Origin: LSCE01 sp050485425
GTDB taxonomy: Bacteria; Pseudomonadota; Gammaproteobacteria; Nitrococcales; Aquisalimonadaceae
Direction: 5' to 3'
Assembly: GCA_050485425.1 (NCBI GenBank)
Contig: JBJHBJ010000001.1
Coordinates: 111,043-175,042, forward strand
DNA length: 64,000 nt
Below are positions 45,145 through 53,024 of this stretch, piece after piece. The notes beneath the pieces were generated by a model. The model ran no database searches, was not told the DNA's origin, and worked only from the letters and a program-made list of their open reading frames with translations. Made by a program: the position numbers and the translations under genes. The stretch's first letter is position 1; each line of letters opens with the position of its first letter.

Positions 45145-45354
45145 TCAGGCAGGCCTGACCTCGAACCAGTCATCCAGCAGATCGGCGGGCAGCGTGGTCA
45201 TGGGGCGTTGCTCCATGATCTGCGCCTTGACCTGTTCCTTGGCGTCCGCGGCGCTGCCGGCCTCGACCCGATAGGTCTTCTCCGCCAGAGGGCCCAGCGA
45301 TGCGTAGGCATCCCGGCGGGCGGCGGGTGTCACGTTGCAGATCCATTCGGTCAT
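45145..45354 (-). CDS. small protein of unknown function (69 aa)
   Basis: This possible gene encodes 69 residues (MTEWICNVTPAARRDAYASL onward). It has no membrane segment and mixed charge, and the family is not recognised. A CGGAGCAAG stretch gives a weak ribosome binding site upstream of the ATG at 45354. It ends about 40 bases before the FNR box and points toward cydA, so it is upstream of that promoter and need not be in the same operon. It could also be a chance frame. Confidence 0.45.
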   Translation of the reverse strand: MTEWICNVTPAARRDAYASLGPLAEKTYRVEAGSAADAKEQVKAQIMEQRPMTTLPADLLDDWFEVRPA

Positions 45355-45518
45355 GGCGGCTTGCTCCGCTTCACGTTATGCACTGCCAGTATAGCCAAGC
45401 GAGGCGGGCGTCAACGTCGGACACGGGCCTGTCGCCTTCCTGCCACATCTTGATAGTTTTTCCGGCGGCCCAGATATTGGTCTGCAACGACGGAGCAATC
45501 ATTTGCCGGGAGACCACC

Positions 45519-45881
45519 ATGAACCGTAAGTCGTTGTTGGCCATGATTGTGTGCATTCCGTTTCTCGGTGCGGCATGGGCGGCGGACTACGATTCCGCCT
45601 CGGACCGGGAGGACGCGGCCATCGAACAGGAACGTCAGGAGGCGGGTGATCGCATGCGTTCCTGGGAAGAACGCATGCGTGAAATCGGACGCCAGACGGA
45701 CAACCTCTCCGACGAGACCCGTGAACGCCTCAGCCGGGCCTGGCAGGAGACCCAGACCCAGTGGGACAGGCTGCAGGAGTCCTCGAAGGAGCAATGGGAC
45801 AAGGCCCAGTCCCGGATGAATGACGCCATGAACCGGCTCGAACGGGCCTGGGACGCGGCAACGGAGGAGCGGGAGGAATAG
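45519..45881 (+). CDS. secreted charged coiled-coil protein of unknown function
   Basis: The 120-residue protein has a signal peptide (MNRKSLLAMIVCIPFLGAAWA, cleavage near AWA-AD). The mature part is almost entirely a highly charged helix rich in Glu, Arg, Gln and Trp, with RERLSRAW and QWDRLQESSKEQWD repeats. It probably acts in the periplasm as a helical, possibly coiled-coil, protein. No family was recognised. AGGAGA-like sequence precedes ATG 45519. The stop is 68 bases before the convergent pirin gene. Confidence 0.75.
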   Translation: MNRKSLLAMIVCIPFLGAAWAADYDSASDREDAAIEQERQEAGDRMRSWEERMREIGRQTDNLSDETRERLSRAWQETQTQWDRLQESSKEQWDKAQSRMNDAMNRLERAWDAATEEREE

Positions 45882-45948
45882 TTCTCCCTCAGCGGCATGA
45901 ACGGAGTAGACCCCGGGCCGGGCGGTATGCGCCGGTCCGGGGGGCTGC

Positions 45949-46815
45949 CTACGCCGAACGACGGACGAGTTCGCCGTTGCGGTAGTCTGCGAGTGCCTGC
46001 TCGACCTCATGGCGATGGTTCATCACAAACGGACCATAGCCGGCAACGGGCTCGCCGATCGGTTCACCGGCCAGTACCAGAACAACCGCTTCGTTGTTCG
46101 ACTCGATGATGAAATCCTCGCCCTCCCGGCCGAGCACGACCAGATCGGCCTGTCGCGCCACTTCCTCGCCGTTCACCAGCACTGTTCCGCTGAGCACGGC
46201 AAGGGCCGTGGGCCAACCGTCGGGTATTGCGAGCCGGGCGACACCGTCCCGGTTCAGGCGCAGATCCCATACTTGCATCGGCGTCCGCGTCGCGGCCGGT
46301 CCGGCCCTGCCTTCCAGTTCGCCCGCGATGACACGTACCGATCCGGCAGCATCCGCCAGCACCACTTCAGGGATGTCCGTGCTGCGGATCGCCTGGTAGC
46401 CCGGGTCCGTCATCTTCGCGTCGGACGGGAGATTCACCCAGAGCTGCACCATCTCCAGCGGCCCGCCGGAGGCCGTGAACGCATCGGAGTGGTATTCCTC
46501 GTGGAGTATGCCGGATCCCGCCGTCATCCACTGGACGTCTCCGGGGCCGATGACTCCGCCCTGGCCGGTGGAGTCTTGGTGGCTCACTTCCCCCTGGTAG
46601 ACGATGGTCACCGTCTCGAAGCCGCGATGCGGGTGCTCGCCCACGCCACGCCGCCGACCGGCCGGTTCGAACGTGACCGGGCCGGCGTAGTCGAGCAGCA
46701 GGAACGGGTCCAGGTCCCTGCCGTGGTCCTCATAGGAAAACAGCGAGCGCACCGGGAATCCGTTACCCACCCAGTGATGGCGGGGCGCGTTGTGAACACC
46801 GTGAATTTTCTTCAT
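45949..46815 (-). CDS. Pirin family protein
   Basis: Pirins are bicupin metalloproteins; some have quercetin 2,3-dioxygenase activity and others bind transcription factors or enzymes. The 288-residue protein has the N-terminal cupin with GVGEHPHRGFETVTIVYQGEVSHQDSTG, in which two His and one Glu/His bind metal, and MTAGSGILHEEY. The second cupin is at the C-terminus. The ATG at 46815 gives the usual MKKIHGVHNA start. An inverted repeat lies about 90 bases upstream. Confidence 0.93.
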   Translation of the reverse strand: MKKIHGVHNAPRHHWVGNGFPVRSLFSYEDHGRDLDPFLLLDYAGPVTFEPAGRRRGVGEHPHRGFETVTIVYQGEVSHQDSTGQGGVIGPGDVQWMTAGSGILHEEYHSDAFTASGGPLEMVQLWVNLPSDAKMTDPGYQAIRSTDIPEVVLADAAGSVRVIAGELEGRAGPAATRTPMQVWDLRLNRDGVARLAIPDGWPTALAVLSGTVLVNGEEVARQADLVVLGREGEDFIIESNNEAVVLVLAGEPIGEPVAGYGPFVMNHRHEVEQALADYRNGELVRRSA

Positions 46816-46900
46816 GGCAACCTCCCGTTCGCTGTTGATGGGCGATACAGGAAAGTATATGGGCGGAACGATAGATGCAGTAGACCGCAATAATGCACCA

Positions 46901-46924
46901 CATCGTTCTGACAAGAGAACGATG
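46901..46924. promoter_or_regulatory. inverted repeat operator-like site upstream of pirin
   Basis: CATCGTTCT and AGAACGATG form a perfect 9-bp inverted repeat around a six-base spacer, a 24-base dyad. It lies 86 bases upstream of the pirin start and overlaps a TTGTCA -35-like hexamer on the minus strand. It could be the operator of an unlinked regulator. The neighbouring cytochrome gene ends 53 bases beyond and points the same way. Confidence 0.5.
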
Positions 46925-46976
46925 ATGCGTATTTATACCGCCCAGGTGGTGAGCCAGGGAGGTTCCGTACCGGTGC

Positions 46977-48206
46977 TTACTGGGTACGCTCCACGGTGAC
47001 GGAGGAAACCGGCGTGCCGTTGTTATCCCAGCTGGTCCGGATATAGGTGGCGACGGCAGCGATTTCGGCGGCACTCAGGTCGTTGAACGGCGGCATGCCG
47101 AAGGGGCGCGTGTTGCCGTCCGTGCCGGGCGGGTAGCCACCGTGGCGGATCACGTTGATCACATTGGTGGGATCGTTCAGAGTTACGGCCCGGTTACCGG
47201 CCAGTGCGGAGGCGGCTGCCGTGCCCTGGCCGTTTTCGCCGTGGCAGTCCATGCAACTGTTCTCGTAGATGCGCCGTCCATGGTTGCGTATTGTTTCCAC
47301 CCGGTCGACAGGTACGTCTACCTGCCGCAGGCCGGACGGGCCTGTCTCGCGCTCCGGCAGCGAGCGCAGGTATTCCGTCATGGCGTCGATGTCCGCCTCC
47401 GTAAGGTGCTGCAGGCTGTTGTAGACCACATCGGCCATCGGCCCCATCATCGAGGCATCGCCGGCCTTGCCTGCACCGAGCAGCCTGGCGCCTTTGCCGT
47501 GCGGCCAGGCCTGGAGCCCCGCCTCGGCGCTGGAGTGCAGCGAAGGTGCATACCAGCCCTGTACATGGCCACCCGGCGCATCCTCGCCGCCGCGCGTGGC
47601 GCCGAAGCGGTTGCGTTCCGCGTGGCAGACCATGCAGTGGCCGAGCCCCTTCACCAGATAGGCGCCCCGGTTCCATGCGTCGCTCTGATCCGGGTCCGGC
47701 TCGTAGGCGCCGGGCTGGAAATAGAACCGCTGCCAGGTTCTCAGTAGTCCGCGGATCGAGGCGGGGAAGCGCAGATCGTGCTCCGGGTGTTCCCGCTCCG
47801 CGGGCGGCAGGGACTGCAGATAGGCGTAGATGGCGCTGGCATCCTCGCGATGCACGTGAGTGAAGCTGGGGTACGGGCAGGCCGGGTACAGGGCCGAGCC
47901 GTCCGGGCGGCGGCCGAGGTGCATGGCCTGCCAGAAATCCTCCTCCGTCCAGCCGCCTAGCCCGGTTTGCGGGTGCGGGGTGAGGTTGGGCGTGACGAAG
48001 GTTCCGAACTCCGTGTCCAGCCGTCGGCCGCCGGCATATGGCGGCTGGCCGCGCGCCGTATGGCAGCCCATGCAGTTGGCCGCCCGGGTGAGGTATTCGC
48101 CCCGCACGATGATGTCATCGTCGTCCGGGGGACTGGCGGCAGGAATGCCCGGGATCAGAGCAAGGCAGGCCAGAAGAACGCTGTTCAGCAAGGTGTGTTT
48201 CGTCAT
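46977..48206 (-). CDS. Tri-heme cytochrome c (alcohol/gluconate dehydrogenase cytochrome subunit-like)
   Basis: The 409-residue protein has a signal peptide and three heme c motifs: CMGCH near residue 45, CMVCH near 193 and CMDCH near 319. The arrangement, with TPNLTPHPQTGLGGWTEEDF after the first heme, matches the cytochrome c subunit of membrane PQQ/flavin dehydrogenases. No dehydrogenase catalytic subunit is next to it. It is encoded five bases beyond the di-heme cytochrome gene, so both are probably one operon. Confidence 0.9.
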   Translation of the reverse strand: MTKHTLLNSVLLACLALIPGIPAASPPDDDDIIVRGEYLTRAANCMGCHTARGQPPYAGGRRLDTEFGTFVTPNLTPHPQTGLGGWTEEDFWQAMHLGRRPDGSALYPACPYPSFTHVHREDASAIYAYLQSLPPAEREHPEHDLRFPASIRGLLRTWQRFYFQPGAYEPDPDQSDAWNRGAYLVKGLGHCMVCHAERNRFGATRGGEDAPGGHVQGWYAPSLHSSAEAGLQAWPHGKGARLLGAGKAGDASMMGPMADVVYNSLQHLTEADIDAMTEYLRSLPERETGPSGLRQVDVPVDRVETIRNHGRRIYENSCMDCHGENGQGTAAASALAGNRAVTLNDPTNVINVIRHGGYPPGTDGNTRPFGMPPFNDLSAAEIAAVATYIRTSWDNNGTPVSSVTVERTQ

Positions 48207-48210
48207 CGGG

Positions 48211-48936
48211 CTACTCCGGCAGCGGTACGCTGCCGCACTGCATGGGCGGATCGGAAACGGGTTCGGTGTGCGGGGTCGGGTCTTCCGATACCGGGTTCGC
48301 CGCCAGCCAGCGCGAGAGCGCGTAGATGTCCTCCGGCGTCAGACGCTGAGCGATTTCCTGCATGCAGTCCGGCTCCGCTGCCTGCCTCCGCCCGAGGCGC
48401 CAGGCGGTGAGCTGGGCGGCGACGTAATGGCTGGGCAGGCCGAGCAGGCTGGGGGTGTTCGGTTCCACGCCGCTCAGGTTCTCCCCGTGGCACGCCTTGC
48501 AGGACGGCAGGTCGCGTGCCGGGTCGCCGCGCATGACCAGTTCCTCGCCACGCTCCCGCAGCACGTCGTCCCGTAGCGGTTCGGCCGGGTCTGTGTAAGG
48601 CGTGACCTGTTCGGAGAAGTACACCGCAATCTCCCACAGGTATTCATCGGGCAGGTTCCGCACCATGTGCTCCATGGCCCGGTGGTGGCGCCGCCCGCCC
48701 TGGTAGTTCAGCAACTGGTTGTACAGGTAGCCGGCCGGCTTGCCGTGGAGCCGCGGCGTGTAGCCGGACCGTAGGTTGATTCCGGTTTCCGCATGGCAGG
48801 CCAGGCAGGGCTGCACGCGCTGCTGCATGGTATCCATGGCCGGCTCGGTGTTCTCGGTTGCCGCCGCCGGGACAATACAGAGTGCCAGCGCCGCCAGGGC
48901 TGCGAGCATGCAGGTGCGAAACAGCGTCTGCCTCAT
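48211..48936 (-). CDS. Di-heme c-type cytochrome (c4-like)
   Basis: The 241-residue periplasmic protein has a signal peptide (MRQTLFRTCMLAALAALALC, cut near AAA-TE) and two heme c motifs, CLACH near residue 44 and CKACH near 147. It has two c-type domains like the c4 family, with likely Met axial ligands. It is the first gene of an operon with the tri-heme cytochrome. The gene is divergent from a MocR-type regulator across a palindrome. A longer upstream frame runs antisense to that regulator and is not used. Confidence 0.88.
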   Translation of the reverse strand: MRQTLFRTCMLAALAALALCIVPAAATENTEPAMDTMQQRVQPCLACHAETGINLRSGYTPRLHGKPAGYLYNQLLNYQGGRRHHRAMEHMVRNLPDEYLWEIAVYFSEQVTPYTDPAEPLRDDVLRERGEELVMRGDPARDLPSCKACHGENLSGVEPNTPSLLGLPSHYVAAQLTAWRLGRRQAAEPDCMQEIAQRLTPEDIYALSRWLAANPVSEDPTPHTEPVSDPPMQCGSVPLPE

Positions 48937-49033
48937 GGTGTCCTGTGCCGGGGTGCTGAAGCGCTGGGAAACAGCCGGAACGAACCGGTACGGAGCGCAT
49001 GCCGTTGGACAGAAAGGTACAGTTGTTCCGCCG

Positions 49034-49050
49034 ACTGTAACAGTTACAGT
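49034..49050. promoter_or_regulatory. 17-bp palindromic operator between di-heme cytochrome and MocR-type regulator
   Basis: ACTGTAACAGTTACAGT is a perfect palindrome. Related half-sites occur at 49018-49025 (GTACAGTT) and 49067-49074 (TGTAACAG), so the divergent promoter region has an inverted repeat and flanking repeats. MocR-type regulators often bind such repeat arrays upstream of their own gene. Confidence 0.7.
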
Positions 49051-49086
49051 TGGGGCGGTTCTTGTATGTAACAGATTGGGTGCCCG

Positions 49087-50520
49087 ATGACGCTCTACGA
49101 GCAATTGGTGGAAGAGTTGGAGCGGCTCGTCCACACCGCGGTTCTGAAGCCGGGCGACCGCATGCCGTCCGTACGCAAGCTGGCGCGCACCCGGTCCCTG
49201 AGTCCGGGCACGGTGTTGCAGGCGTATGGTGTGCTGGAGGACAAGGGCCTGATCGAGGCACGCCCCCGTTCCGGCTATTTCGTGGTGGGAGCCTCCCGGG
49301 AACTGTTCCCGGTGCCTGGCATTCAGCCCTCCGGCAACGACTCCACACCGGTGGATGTCAGCGAACTGGTCTTCACCATTCTTGCCGCCGCCAAGGACCG
49401 TAACGTTGTGCCGTTCGGCTCCGCGTTCCCGTCTCCGTTGCTGTTCCCCATCCGGCAACTGGCCAGCGCCTTCGCCCGCGGCCTGCGCAATCTGGACCCA
49501 TGGAAGACAGTGGAGGATCTGCCGCCCGGCAACCGGGAGCTGCGCCGCCTGATTGCCCTGCGTTACCTGGAGGGCGGCACTACGGTGGAGCCGGACGGGG
49601 TGGTGATCACGTCCGGAGCGCTGGAGGCCTTGAACCTCTGCCTGCAGGTTGTCACCCGCCCCGGCGATGTGGTGGTCATCGAATCCCCGGCCTTCTATGG
49701 CGCCCTGCAGGCCATCGAGGCGCTGTCTCTGCGTGCCGTTGAAATCCCCACCGACCCGCGCCATGGCGTCAGCCTGGATGCGCTGGAAGCCGCGCTGCAC
49801 CGCCATCCCATTCGTGCTTGCTGGTTCATGACCACGTTCCAGAACCCGCTGGGAAGCAAGATGCCGGAAGCGACCAAAAAAGCACTGGTGGAACTGCTCA
49901 CCCGGCACAACGTGCCGCTGATCGAGGACGATGTTTATGCCGAGCTGTATCTGCGCGGCGAACGGCCGCGACCGGCCAAGGCCTTCGATACGGCGGGGCT
50001 GGTGATGCACTGCTCGTCGTTCTCCAAATGCCTGGCGCCGGGCCTGCGCGTGGGCTGGGCCGCCCCGGGCCGCTATACGCGGCAGGTGGAGCAGCGGCAG
50101 ATGATGAGCACCTTATCCGTCACCGTTCCCTCGCAGGCTGCCATCGTGGACTATCTGAAACGGGGTGGCTACGAACGCCATCTGCGCCGCCTGCGGCACG
50201 CGCTGCTGAACCAGCAGAACCAGATGCTGCAGGCCATCAGTCGCCATTTCCCGGTCGATTGCCGCATCACCTGTCCGGACGGCGGCTATTTCCTCTGGGT
50301 GGAGCTGCCTGCCGGGGTCAATGCGCTGGAGGTGCATCGCAAGGCAATGGAAGCCGGTGTGAGTGTCAGTCCCGGCCCCATGTTCTCCGCCCATCGCGGG
50401 TTCCGGAACTGTTTGCGCCTGAATTACGGTCATCCCTGGTCGGAGCAGAGCGAGCAGGCCATCCGCACCGTGGCCGCTGCGATACAGGGCGCTTACCAGA
50501 CTGTGCGAGAGGGCGGGTAA
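49087..50520 (+). CDS. MocR-type GntR-family transcriptional regulator with aminotransferase domain
   Basis: The 477-residue protein has an N-terminal GntR winged helix (MTLYEQLVEELERLVHTAVLKPGDRMPSVRKLA, about 1-75) and a fold-type I aminotransferase domain. The PLP-lysine segment is SSFSKCLAPGLRVGW. YPP/YQNPLGSKMPE-type substrate loop residues and DVYAELYL are present. MocR proteins sense PLP or an amino-compound adduct and control nearby genes. The divergent cytochrome operon and a palindrome between them suggest that it controls the cytochromes. The ligand is unknown. Confidence 0.92.
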   Translation: MTLYEQLVEELERLVHTAVLKPGDRMPSVRKLARTRSLSPGTVLQAYGVLEDKGLIEARPRSGYFVVGASRELFPVPGIQPSGNDSTPVDVSELVFTILAAAKDRNVVPFGSAFPSPLLFPIRQLASAFARGLRNLDPWKTVEDLPPGNRELRRLIALRYLEGGTTVEPDGVVITSGALEALNLCLQVVTRPGDVVVIESPAFYGALQAIEALSLRAVEIPTDPRHGVSLDALEAALHRHPIRACWFMTTFQNPLGSKMPEATKKALVELLTRHNVPLIEDDVYAELYLRGERPRPAKAFDTAGLVMHCSSFSKCLAPGLRVGWAAPGRYTRQVEQRQMMSTLSVTVPSQAAIVDYLKRGGYERHLRRLRHALLNQQNQMLQAISRHFPVDCRITCPDGGYFLWVELPAGVNALEVHRKAMEAGVSVSPGPMFSAHRGFRNCLRLNYGHPWSEQSEQAIRTVAAAIQGAYQTVREGG

Positions 50521-50603
50521 GTGCGGCGTTCTGATATGCTGGCCGGATTGGGCTGCCGCGCCGCTGGCTGGCCGGTGCCGCTTACAGTCATCGTGAGGAA
50601 GCA

Positions 50604-51017
50604 ATGTCTGACAAACCGCCCATCACCGTCTCCGAGACGGATCTGGACAGGCTGGAACGCCTGCTCGCCTCCCTGGAAGGTGCCGAGGTTCCGGGCCTGG
50701 CGGAACTGCAGGAGGAACTCGACCGTGCCGAGGTGGTCTCGTCCCGCGCGATGCCGCCCACGGTGGTCACCATGAACTCCACCGTTCGGTTTCGGGAGGT
50801 AGTCTCGTCGAAGGAATTCCAGCTCACGCTGGTCTACCCGAGAGACGTCAAACAGGATGGCACCACGATCTCCATCCTGGCGCCGGTGGGCAGCGCCTTG
50901 CTCGGGCTGTCCGAGGGAAGCGAGATCCAATGGCCGAAGCCCGGCGGTGGCACCCTGCAGGTGCGGATCGAGGAGGTGCTGTATCAGCCCGAGCGGGCCG
51001 GGGAGTACCACCGTTAG
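50604..51017 (+). CDS. rnk: Regulator of nucleoside diphosphate kinase Rnk (GreA/GreB C-terminal family)
   Basis: The 137-residue protein has a short N-terminal helical part (DLDRLERLLASLEG) and a GreA/GreB-type C-terminal domain (TVVTMNSTVRFREV, LVYPRDVKQDGTTISILAPVGSALLGLSEG). Rnk binds RNA polymerase and was first seen as a regulator of nucleoside diphosphate kinase. The ATG at 50604 is preceded by GAGGAAGC. It is the last recognisable core gene before the accessory region. Confidence 0.9.
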   Translation: MSDKPPITVSETDLDRLERLLASLEGAEVPGLAELQEELDRAEVVSSRAMPPTVVTMNSTVRFREVVSSKEFQLTLVYPRDVKQDGTTISILAPVGSALLGLSEGSEIQWPKPGGGTLQVRIEEVLYQPERAGEYHR

Positions 51018-51136
51018 CTGGTCAACCCGGCCCAGCGTCAGAAGCTAACCACGGCGACATCAAGAGCTCACCCCCGCCTGATTGGAGCTCGCCGCCAACG
51101 GCCTGCTTCCCGTGAGTAACTGCGGATAAAAATGAT

Positions 51137-51410
51137 TAAGGAAACACTGATTTATTCCTGCGTTCGCGTTACGGTTGGATTTTTCGCGATGCCAGGCGCG
51201 GTGCACAGCGCCGTGGTGGTTCCACGGTCAAGCGCCGCAACAATGCAGCGTGAAAGATCCAGCTGCAATCCTAAGGGGCTCGGCCGGTTTTCGCCCGTGA
51301 CGGTGTCGCAAGCCACCACAGGCAGAACCACGACCTGAGGCGCCTTGCTCCTGGCCGCGAACGAAAATCGGTCTCGAGCGCGAACGTGGGAATTGATCAG
51401 CGCTTCCCTA
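51137..51410. mobile_element. possible MITE or insertion sequence remnant with imperfect terminal inverted repeats
   Basis: The ends TAAGGAAACACTGATTTATT (51137-51156) and AATTGATCAGCGCTTCCCTA (51391-51410) are complementary at 15 of 20 positions and enclose 234 bases without a convincing gene. The GGAAnCnCTGAT ends resemble transposon terminal repeats of the IS5 type. No clear target duplication flanks it, so the call is tentative. The whole 51018-51458 gap (441 bases) holds only this element and a short stretch before the next gene. Confidence 0.45.
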
Positions 51411-51458
51411 GGGGGTGTGGCCCGTGGCAGTTCACCCGAGAGGGTAAATGAGTAATAA

Positions 51459-51806
51459 ATGAGAGCGCGGATTACTGATAAATTCTATGAGGCTAGGGAA
51501 AACCTCCTGAGCACAGATTATCCCCGATGGCGCAATCTGCTTTCTTGCTTGGCACTGCTCGTTCTGACCACGGGCGTGGTAGCGTCCTGGTGGTATATCT
51601 ATTATACGATCCCCGAGGTGGTGTGCCATAAAGGTCATTTATACTTCTCAGTCCTGTGGCTTGCCGTTCAATGGGTGGTCATTGGCTACTTGTATTGGTA
51701 CCGGAATATCCCTGCATTTGCTCGGGGTGCTATAAAGATGCTGATTGGGGTGGCAAATATCTGGTTTGGGCTTTTCATTTTCTCGCTCAACCCCTGTGTC
51801 TCGTAG
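51459..51806 (+). CDS. small membrane protein of unknown function (115 aa)
   Basis: This protein has three likely membrane helices (about 27-50, 62-82 and 88-110) after a positively charged N-terminus (MRARITDKFYEARENLL). Base use is less GC-rich than the core genes. The family is not recognised. A four-codon reading frame, ATG at 51448 (MSNK), starts after GAGAGGG and overlaps the main ATG, so its translation could couple to this gene. An attC-like sequence begins within its last codons, so it may be an integron gene cassette. Confidence 0.65.
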   Translation: MRARITDKFYEARENLLSTDYPRWRNLLSCLALLVLTTGVVASWWYIYYTIPEVVCHKGHLYFSVLWLAVQWVVIGYLYWYRNIPAFARGAIKMLIGVANIWFGLFIFSLNPCVS

Positions 51807-51853
51807 CACAACCACATGCGATACAGATTTGCCTGAGAAGCCCAGCGTTGGGC
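51785..51853 (+). other. attC-like site 1 (weakest)
   Basis: GCTCAAC (51785-51791) fits the attC core RYYYAAC. GTTGGGC (51847-51853) fits GTTRRRY, and the two are nearly complementary. The 69-base distance is within the attC range. The inner arms are poorly matched. It overlaps the end of the small membrane-protein gene, as cassette attC sites often do. Confidence 0.35.
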
Positions 51854-51873
51854 GGAAGGGGACCGTCACCGTC

Positions 51874-52539
51874 GTGGTCATCGAGGAAATCGCGCGAGCC
51901 ATTCTACACCTGCAAAGCGCGTTCGTTAGGCGTGTTGCGATCGATGGAGTGGATGGTGCCGGGAAGACGACGTTCGCGGATGAACTCGGGCGGACGCTCA
52001 CTGCCTGGGGAGCAACGGTTATTCGCGCGTCTGTGGATGGGTTCCATCATGCGCGCGCCGTCAGGTATCGCCGCGGTCGCTACTCGCCAGAAGGTTTTTA
52101 TCGGGACTCCTACGATTACGCGACCTTGAAGCAGGTTCTTCTTGATCCTGTCTCTCCTGGTGGTTCAGGACAGTACGTTCCGGCGGTGTTCGATCACACG
52201 GCCGATTCTCCAGTCAACCTGTACGCAAAGCGGGCAGGCACCGGCGAAATCCTCGTTTTCGACGGCATCTTTGTGCATCGGCCCGAGTTGCGAGGCTATT
52301 GGGATTTCTCCGTGTTTCTCGACGTGTCCGTTGAAACGTCAATAAGGCGGTTAGGGGAAAGGGACGGTGGACCAACGGATCCACAGGCATCGCTGAACCG
52401 GCGCTACATTGAGGGACAGGGGCTATATTCGCTGGAATGCGCGCCAGCAGATCGCGCCACGGTGGTTGTAGATAATAACGATCCGGCGTCGCCGCGCATC
52501 ATACGGTGGACGATGAAGAGCGCCCGGACAGGTGCTTGA
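51874..52539 (+). CDS. P-loop nucleoside/uridine kinase-like protein
   Basis: The protein of about 221 residues (GTG start at 51874) has Walker A VDGAGKTTFADEL near residue 26 and DGFHHAR with the base-binding region typical of uridine kinase/phosphoribulokinase folds. DGIFVHRPELRGYWDF and a lid-like RLGERDG also appear. It probably phosphorylates a nucleoside or small sugar/alcohol, substrate unknown. GGAAGGGGA lies about 11 bases upstream of GTG 51874. A longer start at 51745 would overlap the previous gene. An attC-like sequence follows at its 3' end. Confidence 0.75.
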   Translation: MVIEEIARAILHLQSAFVRRVAIDGVDGAGKTTFADELGRTLTAWGATVIRASVDGFHHARAVRYRRGRYSPEGFYRDSYDYATLKQVLLDPVSPGGSGQYVPAVFDHTADSPVNLYAKRAGTGEILVFDGIFVHRPELRGYWDFSVFLDVSVETSIRRLGERDGGPTDPQASLNRRYIEGQGLYSLECAPADRATVVVDNNDPASPRIIRWTMKSARTGA

Positions 52540-52581
52540 GCTGACGCCGGCAAACGGGTGCGATTAACTGCTTCGTTGGAT
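52520..52581 (+). other. attC-like site 2
   Basis: The sequence begins GCGCCCGGACAGGT and ends GATTAACTGCTTCGTTGGAT. The 3' core GTTGGAT fits GTTRRRY and the inner GACGCC...GTGCGATTAACT part resembles chromosomal integron attC sites. The 5' core GCCCGGAC is degenerate. It overlaps the kinase stop and aligns with attC-like site 3 at many positions. Confidence 0.45.
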
Positions 52582-52613
52582 CACCGTATCCCAACTATGT
52601 GCCGGGGAGTGCT

Positions 52614-53024
52614 ATGGCGGATAGTGTGATGGAAGGTGGGTGTCTCCGTGGCGAAATCAGGTATCGCGTCACAGAGCCTCCGAAGAAGTCGATGATATGC
52701 CATTGCCGCACCTGCCGGATGGCGTCCGCTGCGCCGCTTGTGCCCTGGGTTGTCTTCTCTACCGACGCTTTTACCTTTGTTCAAGGGCAGCCGGCGTGGT
52801 TCCAGTCCTCGGCTTCGGTCACCAGAACGTTCTGCCCGTCGTGCGGCACGCCGCTGACCTACCAAAGAGCGGATCAGCGATCGCATGTCGAGGTCACCAC
52901 CTGTGCGGTGAATGATCCGGATGCCTTCCCGCCAACGCATCACTCGTGGACAAGTCATGATCTGGTCTGGGTCCAGACGGCAGGGGAACTTCCGACGTAT
53001 GGGCGAACCAGTGGTGAATCGTAG
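52614..53024 (+). CDS. GFA family (glutathione-dependent formaldehyde-activating enzyme/CENP-V) protein
   Basis: The 136-residue zinc-binding protein contains GGCLRGEIRYRV, CHCRTCRM and CPSCGTPL, the GFA domain cysteines. The best-known member helps make S-hydroxymethylglutathione, but most members have unknown roles and this one may not act on formaldehyde. GGGGAG precedes ATG 52614. An upstream ATG at 52599 adds five residues. An attC-like site begins at the stop codon. Confidence 0.88.
   Translation: MADSVMEGGCLRGEIRYRVTEPPKKSMICHCRTCRMASAAPLVPWVVFSTDAFTFVQGQPAWFQSSASVTRTFCPSCGTPLTYQRADQRSHVEVTTCAVNDPDAFPPTHHSWTSHDLVWVQTAGELPTYGRTSGES

Noticed and set aside
48937..50010. Long minus-strand extension upstream of the di-heme cytochrome gene
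   Set aside because: It runs antisense through the MocR regulator gene and has no conserved sequence. The cytochrome has a clear signal-peptide start at 48936.
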